Positions 26,255-37,321 of a stretch of 64,000 bases of DNA are shown piece after piece. The first letter of the stretch is position 1, and every line of letters starts with the position of its first letter. The notes beneath the pieces are model-generated. The model made no database searches. It was not told the DNA's origin and saw only the letters and a list, made by a program, of their open reading frames with translations. This DNA is from Marinomonas transparens (GTDB lineage Bacteria; Pseudomonadota; Gammaproteobacteria; Pseudomonadales; Marinomonadaceae). The stretch is from NCBI RefSeq assembly GCF_016463975.1, contig NZ_JAEMNX010000005.1:1-64000 (forward strand), written 5' to 3'. The translations under genes and the position numbers were made by a program.

Positions 26255-26857
26255 CTATTGGCTAAATACCCTCGCGATGTCATGTGCCATCGGGTTAACC
26301 ACTTTGTCGAACCAATTAGTAGCAAGAGTTTGTGTCATGACCGAATAACCATCTGACTTCAATTTATCTTCAACATAAAACGCTTTTGAGAAAACCAGAT
26401 CCCCTTCGGCAGAAATAAGCTGCCAACGACCTGAGATATGAACAATGCCCTTCAGATCTGCAAAAAAACTGTCCACCTCGATATTCAGTTGTGCAATGGC
26501 ATAACTGGGCAACCTTTGCCGAGCAAACCAAGTCAAGTTAGGCAGCGTTTTTTCCAATCTTTGTTGGGTTAATCGAGTGAGTTGAGGGGACAAGGGCTCG
26601 GCCCACAAATTACTCTGAGAACGATGCACATCCCCCGTGTTGGTCACTAATACAATTTCATTGCCTGTTAGATAGTTCGCCACCACGATTGGCATAAGTT
26701 GCACGGACGCCACTCTAGTCTGCTCTGATTTAACCTGATAGGAGGGGTTATCCATCAAAAGATATTCATAACTTGGGTCTGCCTGAGTCGCACAACCTGA
26801 CAAGAGCAAACCCAGCAATAGAATAGGTAAAATGCGCCAATTCATCATAATATTCAT
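26255..26857 (-). CDS. pqiC: PqiC-family outer-membrane lipoprotein
   Basis: A 200-residue lipoprotein of the ABC-type transport auxiliary (DUF330/PqiC/YmbA) family. The lipobox is LLSGC. Following SYEYLLMDNP, the segments VASVQLMPIVVANYLTGNEI, DVHRSQSNLWAEPLSPQLTR and LNIEVDSFFADLKGIVHISG fit the family. PqiC forms the outer-membrane end of the PqiABC lipid-transfer bridge. The start at 26857 follows AAGGA by four bases, though an ATG at 26869 directly after the pqiB stop is possible. It is the third gene of the leftward pqiABC operon. Confidence 0.85.
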   Translation of the reverse strand: MNIMMNWRILPILLLGLLLSGCATQADPSYEYLLMDNPSYQVKSEQTRVASVQLMPIVVANYLTGNEIVLVTNTGDVHRSQSNLWAEPLSPQLTRLTQQRLEKTLPNLTWFARQRLPSYAIAQLNIEVDSFFADLKGIVHISGRWQLISAEGDLVFSKAFYVEDKLKSDGYSVMTQTLATNWFDKVVNPMAHDIARVFSQ

Positions 26858-26870
26858 TAAATCCTTCATC

Positions 26871-28517
26871 TTATTGCGCCGCTTTCGGCTGTATTTCTAA
26901 TCGCGGTTTACTATCAAAAATCAGTGTATTTGGCTTCTCTCGTAACTGTCGAAGAAGCGGCTGCAATTCATTTAATGACCGACCCAAAGACACCATATTT
27001 TCACGCAATGGCCGCCCTATCTGGCCATTGGCCTGATAGGTTTCTAAGGTTATATTTAACTGCGCCATGACTTCAGAAAGATCCGCTGGGAGCTGCTGCG
27101 TTTCTGATTTCTCAATCAAATGTGTCACGCTTTTGCTGACCGCTTGTAATTGACGCAAGGTTTCATTTGCCTCGCCCATGGTCCTGCCAAGCTGCTCAAA
27201 GGTCTGCTTAAGTGGCACGTCTGCAAATTTATCCAGCAGACCAGACACTTTCCCTTCAATATTGGCTAAAGAATCAGGCCCTGTCGGAAATACCTGATAG
27301 CCCTCAAACTCTGTTATCTTAGGGGATGGAGGATTATCCATAAAATCAAGGCTAATGACTCTTGCTGCGTTAAGGTAATTGCCTATGACCAAGGTCGCCC
27401 TAAGCCCTTGCTTAATTCGTTCATCCAATAGTTCTTGCCACTTCTGTATCGATATGTCGCCTGACACAGACCACGCATTAAGACGTTGGGGTTCAATACG
27501 AGCCAACACAGGAATCACAGGTCGATCAAGTGAGGTAACCTTGTCCATCGAAATTCCCGTAAAAGGAACCTCCAGTACAGTACCGATTCGCACGCCTCTA
27601 AATTCCACATCAGCGCCAGCATATAAGCCACTCACATTGGAATCAAATAAGAAAAGATACTCGATGGTTTGATCATAAATATTATTATCAGCCTCTTCTT
27701 TTGAAGCAAACAAACGGAATGAAGTTAAGTCTTTTATTGGCGCTCCTGCGCTGCGCTCTTCTCCCAAACCAAAGGAAATGCCTCCCGATAAAAAGGTTTC
27801 TAATGAATCCAGCCTAACCTCAAAACCTTGAACAGAGCTTTTAAATGACAGCCCGGGGGTTATCCAAAACTGTACGGCATCATTCACTAAAGCATCATAA
27901 GGCGGTTTAACCACGACTCGATAAGTGATTGAGCCTGTCTCAGTATCAAACCCAACCTCTTCGATATAACCAACTTCGTAGCCTCGAAAATGCACCAAGG
28001 TCCCAACATCTAATTTAGAGCTGTCATCACTGTGCAAGAGTAAGCGAATACCTTCTGTTTTAGTGGATAAAGGCGGCTGGCTCAGCAACACAAATCCATC
28101 GCTTTTTTCCCCTTCTGTACCCGGTGCCATATCAATGTAAGCACCAGATAACAGGGTTCCTAAGCCACTCACACCTTCTTTCCCAATCCTAGGTTTCACT
28201 ACCCAAAACTTGGCATCCTTTCTTAACATGTTTTGCGTACCCTGATTCATACGCACATTGATAATCGCCTTATCGTAATCATCACTCAGGCGAATATCGA
28301 TGACCTTACCTACATCCACATTGCGTGCTTTTAATTTCGTCTGTCCTGCTTCTAATCCTTCAGCATTAGAAGCAATCAAGGTAATCACTGGCCCCTGTGT
28401 TGCCCAATTCTGATAAAGCATCCAACCCGCCACCATAACCGCCACCAGTGGGACCAACCATATGGTGTTAAAATGTACGCGCCGAAGGCTCACGATATTC
28501 TTATTACGCTCTGTCAC
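26871..28517 (-). CDS. pqiB: MCE-domain lipid transport protein PqiB
   Basis: A 548-residue protein, matching the size of E. coli PqiB. One N-terminal membrane anchor (about residues 18-36) is followed by three MCE domains (starting near 43, 160 and 285), each with a VxFRGxxVG-like segment (for example TLVHFRGYEVGYIEEV and ADVEFRGVRIGTVLEV), and a C-terminal helical part that forms the needle-like tube. It spans the periplasm to move lipids between membranes. It overlaps pqiA by four bases, and pqiC follows directly, so the three are co-translated. Confidence 0.93.
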   Translation of the reverse strand: MTERNKNIVSLRRVHFNTIWLVPLVAVMVAGWMLYQNWATQGPVITLIASNAEGLEAGQTKLKARNVDVGKVIDIRLSDDYDKAIINVRMNQGTQNMLRKDAKFWVVKPRIGKEGVSGLGTLLSGAYIDMAPGTEGEKSDGFVLLSQPPLSTKTEGIRLLLHSDDSSKLDVGTLVHFRGYEVGYIEEVGFDTETGSITYRVVVKPPYDALVNDAVQFWITPGLSFKSSVQGFEVRLDSLETFLSGGISFGLGEERSAGAPIKDLTSFRLFASKEEADNNIYDQTIEYLFLFDSNVSGLYAGADVEFRGVRIGTVLEVPFTGISMDKVTSLDRPVIPVLARIEPQRLNAWSVSGDISIQKWQELLDERIKQGLRATLVIGNYLNAARVISLDFMDNPPSPKITEFEGYQVFPTGPDSLANIEGKVSGLLDKFADVPLKQTFEQLGRTMGEANETLRQLQAVSKSVTHLIEKSETQQLPADLSEVMAQLNITLETYQANGQIGRPLRENMVSLGRSLNELQPLLRQLREKPNTLIFDSKPRLEIQPKAAQ

Positions 28518-29791
28518 TCTTTTTCCTCCGACAAAGACGATATAACTCGCCTCTCATCTTTGTCCCATAATAATCGTGGATCAAACGCCATAGCAGCCAA
28601 CATGGTCAAAATAACCACAGCGGCGAAAGACAACACAGCAGGCCCTGGCAAAATAGCAATAAGGTTACCCATTTGCACCAGCCCGGTTAAAACAGCCACC
28701 ACAAAAATATCAATCATTGACCAACGGCCAACCACTTCGGTGATACGATACAGCCGCATTTTCTGTAGGGTTTCCCGCTCTGTTGGGTAATAACATTGCC
28801 AACAAAGCCAGATTAAAGACAAAATTTTAGTCAAAGGAATCACAACACTCGCAAAGAAAATAACCAAGGCAACAGGATAAGAGCCCAAAGACCAAAGCAA
28901 GAAAACCCCTCCCATAATGGTTGAAGGCTCAGTCCCCCCTAAAAATGTGGTATGCATGATAGGAAAGACATTCGCAGGAACAAACATGATGACAGCGGCG
29001 ATCAGAAAGGCAATGGTAGTGGCTAAGCTTCGCGGACGTCGACTATAAACCGAGTGACCACAACGACTACAATGATGAGCAGAACTAAGCAAGGTTGCTC
29101 CACAGCTATGACAGCCGATTAACCCCTGCTTATTCGCCGTTTCAAGTTGTTCTCCAATATGATGCCCTGGCGCTCGCCCCGCAATGCTATTCCACAGCCA
29201 ACGTCGGTCGATCAAGGTCACCGTTTTTAATAATAAAAGAACGTAAGCACAGAAAGCCCAAAAAGATAGACCCAATTGAATGTCCGCCATGCTATTCATT
29301 TTCACTAGGGCAACTAACACCCCCACCAAGAAAACATCCACCATTAACCACGGCTGAATCACTATGACCCAATGGGATAAATAACGCTTTGTAGACAAGC
29401 TGATATGACGATGCCGGAAAGACCAGACTAAAAAAATAACCGTCGCCAAATAGGCGACAGGAAAAACAAACAAAGCCAAACTAATAAGGATGCTCAAAAC
29501 TAAATAATCCTGAGCAATCAACACACTCACAACCTGAAACAAGGTCACACTTCGCTCAGCACCATTACTAGAAAAACCAAGAAAGGGAAAAGCCAATGCA
29601 AACGCAAACATCAGCAAAGACGAAAAACCAGCGCCTAAAATTCGCTTTTCTACATGCTCACGATAATTCAATAATATATGACCGCAGCGCCCACATACAA
29701 AGCGCTCGCCACGCTTAAGTGGCGGTATCTGATGAACTAAATCACACTCATCACAAGCGGTTACGCTTTCTCGGAATACCGAAGAGCTCAT
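28514..29791 (-). CDS. pqiA: Inner-membrane protein PqiA
   Basis: A 425-residue membrane protein with about eight hydrophobic segments and two zinc-ribbon parts: CDECDLVHQ...CGRCG (residues 13-40) and CHSCGATLL...CSRCG (about 225-250). These are typical of PqiA/YebS, the inner-membrane partner of MCE protein PqiB. In enterobacteria the operon responds to superoxide agents through SoxRS; no SoxS site was recognised here. It is the first gene of the leftward pqiABC operon. Confidence 0.92.
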   Translation of the reverse strand: MSSSVFRESVTACDECDLVHQIPPLKRGERFVCGRCGHILLNYREHVEKRILGAGFSSLLMFAFALAFPFLGFSSNGAERSVTLFQVVSVLIAQDYLVLSILISLALFVFPVAYLATVIFLVWSFRHRHISLSTKRYLSHWVIVIQPWLMVDVFLVGVLVALVKMNSMADIQLGLSFWAFCAYVLLLLKTVTLIDRRWLWNSIAGRAPGHHIGEQLETANKQGLIGCHSCGATLLSSAHHCSRCGHSVYSRRPRSLATTIAFLIAAVIMFVPANVFPIMHTTFLGGTEPSTIMGGVFLLWSLGSYPVALVIFFASVVIPLTKILSLIWLCWQCYYPTERETLQKMRLYRITEVVGRWSMIDIFVVAVLTGLVQMGNLIAILPGPAVLSFAAVVILTMLAAMAFDPRLLWDKDERRVISSLSEEKE

Positions 29792-29966
29792 ATTTCCCCA
29801 ACATTAAGTACAAAGTCTCTTTATATAACACGATTAGATGACAACCAATCAAGCTATCTAAGATATGCAAAACAAGCCACTTTTTTACTGTAAATAAAAG
29901 TGTCAAAATAGCAGATGAATGTCAGCTCTAGATTTGAAAATAGTGATAGAGGATCCATTAAAATAA

Positions 29967-30422
29967 CTAAACCGTCGTTTTAGAGTTTTGCTTTAGCACC
30001 CAATACATATAAGCCACAATAATCACATTCAATGCTAACACGCCGACAGTCAAAACATTCGCCTCTTCGTATATGGCGTACAGCTCAAAAGGGATGTAAA
30101 TAGAACCGCTTAAGAAGGCAAACCATTCCGTCCAACGCAACCTGTGCCAAAGCCCATAGGCAACCACAAATCGAACACAGGCATACAAGGAGGCTAATAG
30201 TGTCACAAATATTACATTTTCACGGGTTATGCCTTCAACGATTCCCAGCAACAAACTCGGATATTCATCGGTCGGCACCATGTTGAGCTGCAACATAGAG
30301 GTTTCTAAAGTGTGGTGAAAGTTCGCGCCTGCTAACGAGTTCACACCAACGGCAATCAACAAGGCTAATAGGCCTTTAAAGCCTTCCAATAATGCGATGG
30401 CATTTAGGCCAATCAATGTCAT
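29967..30422 (-). CDS. DUF2127 membrane protein (first copy)
   Basis: A 151-residue membrane protein with four hydrophobic segments. The N-terminal GLNAIALLEGFKGLLALLIA and the conserved YACVRFVVAYGLWHRLRWTEW segment identify DUF2127. Function is unknown. A second copy (31409-31897) lies on the same strand, with an intradiol dioxygenase gene between them. The two share the spacing of helices and the YGLW..LRW.EWFA motif, so they are paralogues, probably from a local duplication. Confidence 0.78.
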   Translation of the reverse strand: MTLIGLNAIALLEGFKGLLALLIAVGVNSLAGANFHHTLETSMLQLNMVPTDEYPSLLLGIVEGITRENVIFVTLLASLYACVRFVVAYGLWHRLRWTEWFAFLSGSIYIPFELYAIYEEANVLTVGVLALNVIIVAYMYWVLKQNSKTTV

Positions 30423-30506
30423 AAAAACGCTTCTGCCTATGCTAGTTCACTCAAATAATTTACCAAAACGGCTTGCAAAAACAATGCGTAAAAATAACTA
30501 ATATAG

Positions 30507-31328
30507 TTAAAAGCCAACCGCGAATGTTTTCCAAGCCAACATGGTTTTGTCCGCCAACTGCTCTGTTTCCATAAAGTAACTTACATCACCATTATGAGGG
30601 AAAACTGAGTCAGTAATATTACTGATCGCTGGCGCACCTCGATCATAATAAATAGCTTCATTCATAGTAATAGAGCCAACCAGTGCATCATCAAAGCCCA
30701 CTTGCGTGGTAACTGACTGCTGCTCTTTAGAAATAATCAAATGAATGTGCACAGCGCGCATCACATACCAACCGGGAAAGCAGCTTTCAAAATACACCAG
30801 ACCATTTTCATCTGTGGTTTGTACCCCTCTAAACCAATCATGAGCTTGGGCCGCTTTATTACCCGTAGTGCAAAAATTCACACTTCTCATGTCATCACCG
30901 CTGTAAATGCCGTATGGATCACAATGCCAAATATCAACATTTGCTCCGGCAACAGGCTGGCAACGTTCGTCTACTATTTTGAACCATAGCCGCATGGGTA
31001 AACCATCTCGGCCTTCTGAAATATCTTGCCGTACTTGCGTTGTTGAATAACAAGGACCTTTTGTCATAGGCTCAACAAGACGACATAGGTTACCCAGCGG
31101 GTCATCCAGCAAAGGATTAGAATAAGGGATATCTGTAATAGCAGAAGTGCCGCCACTTGCCCACTGTGGCTTGCTAGGGGCTAAAGTATCAAATACTGCG
31201 GCATGCGCTTTGCCGGCTGAAAAAGGAAAATTACAGCCCTGTAATCCCATAAAAGGAACAGTCAACAAACTGCCTGAAGTGAGCTTTAACATATTTCGGC
31301 GAGATAATAGCGGGGAGTTTTTCATCAT
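30507..31328 (-). CDS. Tat-exported intradiol dioxygenase-like protein
   Basis: A protein of about 273 residues related to intradiol ring-cleavage dioxygenases (protocatechuate 3,4-dioxygenase beta type). The N-terminus carries a twin-arginine signal, SRRNMLKLTSG, and a following LQGC that could be a lipobox. The catalytic part has MTKGPCY, PVAGANVDIWHCDPYGIYSG (first Tyr ligand), FESCFPGWY (second Tyr) and RAVHIHLII (His-X-His). These match the Tyr2His2 iron site. Exported family members are widespread but their substrates are mostly unknown. It lies between two DUF2127 genes on the same strand. The ATG at 31328 or the next codon may be the start. Confidence 0.8.
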   Translation of the reverse strand: MMKNSPLLSRRNMLKLTSGSLLTVPFMGLQGCNFPFSAGKAHAAVFDTLAPSKPQWASGGTSAITDIPYSNPLLDDPLGNLCRLVEPMTKGPCYSTTQVRQDISEGRDGLPMRLWFKIVDERCQPVAGANVDIWHCDPYGIYSGDDMRSVNFCTTGNKAAQAHDWFRGVQTTDENGLVYFESCFPGWYVMRAVHIHLIISKEQQSVTTQVGFDDALVGSITMNEAIYYDRGAPAISNITDSVFPHNGDVSYFMETEQLADKTMLAWKTFAVGF

Positions 31329-31350
31329 AGGATTCCATTTAATTACTATT

Positions 31351-31399
31351 AGAGAGCTTTGCACCACTGCGATACGCGCGATCTAGAGCAAACCTCTCT
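31351..31399. repeat. Collapsed MITE copy upstream of the dioxygenase gene
   Basis: AGAGAGCTTTGCAC (31351) and GCAAACCTCTCT (31388-31399) resemble the terminal repeats of the elements at 23847 and 54995, with almost nothing between them. The left part also shares ACTGC and GCGCG with those copies. Probably a decayed or internally deleted copy. Confidence 0.5.
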
Positions 31400-31408
31400 C
31401 TTCCTTCA

Positions 31409-31897
31409 TTAAAAGCTATCGGGTAATTTCATCACGTAAGGTGCAAGAGACCTTTTTGGCTTTTGTTTCACTACTCGATATATGTAAATAACAACAACCA
31501 AATTGATTGCCAATACACCACCGCTAATCAAATTAAGGTCATTCATCACTTCATAAACTTCAAATGGCAAATATATGGCACCACTCAATAGGGCAAACCA
31601 TTCAACCCAACGTAATTGCTTCCATAAACCATAGGCCTCCACAAAACGAACTAGACTATATAGCAAGGCTATGATGGTCACTATCATTAAGCTTTCATTG
31701 GTTATGCTATCCAGTAGATGTTGTAGCATGCTGAGATAATAGCTCTTTGGGTCAACGTCTAAATAGTGCGCAACTTGATCAACCAGTTGATGGAGGTCTA
31801 CTCCTTCCAAAGTGTAAACTCCCACTCCCACCATGAGAGCGACAATACCTTTTGCCCCCTCCAGCAATGCAATAGCCCTTAGCCCAGTATTTTTCAT
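31409..31897 (-). CDS. DUF2127 membrane protein (second copy)
   Basis: A protein of about 162 residues with DUF2127 features: GLRAIALLEGAKGIVALMVG at the N-terminus, YSLVRFVEAYGLWKQLRWVE, and LLSGAIYLPFEVYEV. Four hydrophobic segments are seen. I place the start at the ATG of MKNTGLR, matching the first copy. A longer frame reaching 31978 begins with an uncharacteristic stretch. Function unknown; see the paralogue at 29967. Confidence 0.75.
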   Translation of the reverse strand: MKNTGLRAIALLEGAKGIVALMVGVGVYTLEGVDLHQLVDQVAHYLDVDPKSYYLSMLQHLLDSITNESLMIVTIIALLYSLVRFVEAYGLWKQLRWVEWFALLSGAIYLPFEVYEVMNDLNLISGGVLAINLVVVIYIYRVVKQKPKRSLAPYVMKLPDSF

Positions 31898-32014
31898 AAA
31901 ACACTCATCTGCCAATAAAATCCATAGAATAAATAAGCTTGATGACAAAGAAATGCCCTCAAAGCCCATTTGATTCATCTATCTATATTATATTTTCTGT
32001 ATAAGAGGCAAATA

Positions 32015-32047
32015 AAAACCCCGCAATGGCTAAAATTACGGGGTTTT
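32015..32047 (-). terminator. Terminator after katG
   Basis: AAAACCCCG and CGGGGTTTT pair, with AAT/ATT extending the stem around a short loop. Read leftward the stem is followed by a T-rich tract. It lies 94 bases past the katG stop. Confidence 0.75.
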
Positions 32048-32140
32048 GTGTTGGAAACACGCCTTATAGGAGTGGTTGAAAGCGATAACTCAGTGTCACC
32101 CAATTTCAAACAATATTGGGTTAGCTGGCTTTTCCCTTTC

Positions 32141-34650
<2,510 letters not shown>

Positions 34651-35907
34651 ATGACGCCATCAGATTATCCATTAACGGAAGTGCCACAGGATCAACGCCG
34701 AGGTTTATTACCCATGGCCGTTATCTTGCTTGGCTTCACCTTTTTCACCGCCACCATGTGGGCTGGCGGGACATTAGGCACGGCTTTTTCATTTGGCGAA
34801 TTACTCTTCGTTATTTTGATCGGTAACTTACTGCTTGGTACGTATGCTTCTTGTTTGGCCTTTATTGCCTACAAAAGCGGTTTGAACAGCGCATTAATGG
34901 GGCGTTTTTGTTTTGGCGAAGTTGGCAGCAAATTATCCGACTTCATTCTCGGTTTCACACAAATTGGCTGGTATGCATGGGGCACAGCCACACTGGCGAT
35001 TGTTTTAGTCAAGGTCACTGCCCTTCCTGAAGCTTGGCAAACACCGCTCATGATCTTATTCGGCATGGCTTTTTGTATTACCGCCATGATTGGTTTTCGC
35101 GGTATGGACTTACTCTCTCGTATTGCGGTCCCCGCCATGCTGATCTTTATTTTAATCAGTCTTTACACCGGGTTAATGGATGTCGGCGGTGTCAGCGCTC
35201 TATTTGGTATCGAACCCACCCAGAGTTTGAGCTTCGCGGCGGCGATAACAATCGTCATTGGTACCTTTGTCAGTGGCGCAACGCAAGCCACTAACTGGAG
35301 CCGATTTGCGAATAGCGGAAAAGTCGCAGTGTGGGCGACCATGGGCGCGTTTTTTATTGGCAATGGTTTGATGGTATTCACTGGTGCCCTTGGTACTTTA
35401 ATTTACCAACAGGCAGACATTGTGGATGTCATGCTTGCTCAAGGCTTTTTAGTGTTAGCCGTATTAATGTTGTTTATGAATATCTGGACCACTCAAGACA
35501 ATACCATTTACAACTTTGCCGTCGCTGGCTGTAATCTCATTCGTACCGACAAACGTCGAACTGTCACCATTATAGGTGCTGCTATCGGCACCATTATGGC
35601 GGTGTTTGGCATGTACAACTTCTTGATCCCTTTCCTTGTATTATTAGGCACCTTTATTCCACCGATCGGTGGCGTCATCATGGCGGATTTTTGGCTACGT
35701 CATAAAGGTCAATACCCATTGCTCGAAAACGCTCAATTACCTGACTTCAATTGGATTGGACTGAGCTCTTATGCGCTTGCTTCAGCTGCCGCGTATTTCT
35801 CTCCTGTATTGCCTCCCATTGTAGGAGTCATAGTCGCGATTGCCGTTTATGGTGTGCTGTCTTCTGCATTCAACACTGAGGCAAGCCCAACGCTCGATAA
35901 TTCCTAG
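34651..35907 (+). CDS. codB: Cytosine permease
   Basis: A 418-residue NCS1-family carrier with about twelve membrane segments, similar in length to E. coli CodB. Characteristic parts are TFFTATMWAGGTLGTAFSFG, SALMGRFCFGEVGSKLSD, GFTQIGWYAWGTATLA, ATQATNWSRFA and the ending region FIPPIGGVIMADFW. It imports cytosine with a cation. GGGAGA lies five bases before the ATG. It is followed by a strong hairpin and then codA, the partner deaminase. Confidence 0.9.
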   Translation: MTPSDYPLTEVPQDQRRGLLPMAVILLGFTFFTATMWAGGTLGTAFSFGELLFVILIGNLLLGTYASCLAFIAYKSGLNSALMGRFCFGEVGSKLSDFILGFTQIGWYAWGTATLAIVLVKVTALPEAWQTPLMILFGMAFCITAMIGFRGMDLLSRIAVPAMLIFILISLYTGLMDVGGVSALFGIEPTQSLSFAAAITIVIGTFVSGATQATNWSRFANSGKVAVWATMGAFFIGNGLMVFTGALGTLIYQQADIVDVMLAQGFLVLAVLMLFMNIWTTQDNTIYNFAVAGCNLIRTDKRRTVTIIGAAIGTIMAVFGMYNFLIPFLVLLGTFIPPIGGVIMADFWLRHKGQYPLLENAQLPDFNWIGLSSYALASAAAYFSPVLPPIVGVIVAIAVYGVLSSAFNTEASPTLDNS

Positions 35908-35921
35908 TTGTTTCAGAACCC

Positions 35922-35954
35922 ATCTCTATCAGCTCACACTGATAGAGATTTTTT
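35922..35954 (+). terminator. Hairpin terminator between codB and codA
   Basis: ATCTCTATCAG / CTGATAGAGAT is a perfect 11-bp stem with a six-base loop, followed by a run of Ts. It would stop or reduce read-through from codB into codA, so codA may have its own promoter. Confidence 0.8.
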
Positions 35955-36033
35955 GTATCAATAGACAAAGTACTTTAATCATCGCAATATTAAAGGCCAA
36001 TACGTCAGACTCACACAACCACTGAGAACGTCT

Positions 36034-37293
36034 ATGTATATTATTAACGCCCGCCTACGTCAGCGTCCTGAACTCTTCAGCTTAACCATAGAAAACGGCC
36101 ACTTCGCTCGTCTAGAAGCTCAACAGGGCGAATTAGCCGCGACTGGCAAGGCAATAAACGCATCGGGTAACTTAATATGTGCGCCCTTCGTCGAACCCCA
36201 TATTCATCTTGATGCGGCACTCACCGCTGGTGAACCCGAGTGGAATCAAAGCGGCACTCTCTTCGAAGGCATCGAGCGTTGGAGTCAACGCAAACCCATG
36301 CTGAACGAAGCCGATATCCGCAAACGCGCCCTATCTACGATTGAATTATTAGTGCAAAACGGCGTTCAAGCGATTCGAACCCATGCCGACACCACAGATC
36401 CGACTTTAATAGGCATTCGTACTTTATGTGCCCTCAGAGAGGAACTGAAAGGCAAAATAGATTTACAGGTAGTCGCTTTCCCACAGGATGGCATGCTGTC
36501 TTACCCAAATGGTTTGAAACTCATGGAAGAGGCGCTAGAGATTGGCGCCGATGTTGTCGGTGGTATTCCACACTTTGAATACACCCGCGAACTGGGTGAA
36601 AAGTCTGTCAAAATTTTATTGGCGTTGGCGAGAAAATACGATTGCTTAGTCGATGTCCATTGTGACGAAATTGACGATCCGAATTCCCGCTTTCTTGAAT
36701 TTCTTGCCTGTGAAGCCTTATTTCATGACATGGGAGCAAGGGTCACCGCCAGTCACACCACCGCCATGCACTCTTACGACAATGCCTACTGTTCAAAGCT
36801 ATTTCGACTGCTGAAGAACTCCGGCATCAACTTTATTTCCTGCCCGACCGAAAGCATTCACCTGCAAGGTAGATTCGACACCTATCCTAAACGCCGTGGT
36901 GTGACCCGCATAAAAGAATTAAGAGAAGCCAATATCAACGTCTGCCTAGGGCAAGATTCCATCTTCGACCCTTGGTATTCACTCGGTAACGGTAAACTAT
37001 TGCGCACCCTAGACTTTGCACTGCACATTTGTCAGATGATGGGCTACCAAGATTACGCCAGTGCACTCGATATGATCACCGACAACAGCGCCAAGGCCAT
37101 GTGTTTGAAAGGTTACGGAATAGAAGTCGGCAACCCTGCCAACTTCATCTTGTTAGAAGGTCACGACGACTACAGCGTGGTACGTCGCCAAGGTGAAGTC
37201 TTGTTATCCGTACGTCACGGGGAGATCATCATGCAGCGCCAGCCAGCGCACATCATTAGCTCTCCTTGGATTGCTCAAGCACCAGCACTCTAA
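36034..37293 (+). CDS. codA: Cytosine deaminase
   Basis: A 419-residue amidohydrolase that turns cytosine into uracil and ammonia. Metal and active-site segments are FVEPHIHLDAALTAG (His-X-His), IRTHADTTDP, YDCLVDVHCDEIDDP, VTASHTTAMHSYDNAY and VCLGQDSIFDPWY (Asp). These match CodA closely. It is paired with codB upstream. Its uracil would enter the pyrimidine breakdown route encoded at 6.4-18.8 kb, although the loci are 15 kb apart. Confidence 0.93.
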   Translation: MYIINARLRQRPELFSLTIENGHFARLEAQQGELAATGKAINASGNLICAPFVEPHIHLDAALTAGEPEWNQSGTLFEGIERWSQRKPMLNEADIRKRALSTIELLVQNGVQAIRTHADTTDPTLIGIRTLCALREELKGKIDLQVVAFPQDGMLSYPNGLKLMEEALEIGADVVGGIPHFEYTRELGEKSVKILLALARKYDCLVDVHCDEIDDPNSRFLEFLACEALFHDMGARVTASHTTAMHSYDNAYCSKLFRLLKNSGINFISCPTESIHLQGRFDTYPKRRGVTRIKELREANINVCLGQDSIFDPWYSLGNGKLLRTLDFALHICQMMGYQDYASALDMITDNSAKAMCLKGYGIEVGNPANFILLEGHDDYSVVRRQGEVLLSVRHGEIIMQRQPAHIISSPWIAQAPAL

Positions 37294-37321
37294 TCGCTTT
37301 GCCTCTAAAACAGCCTCACCT

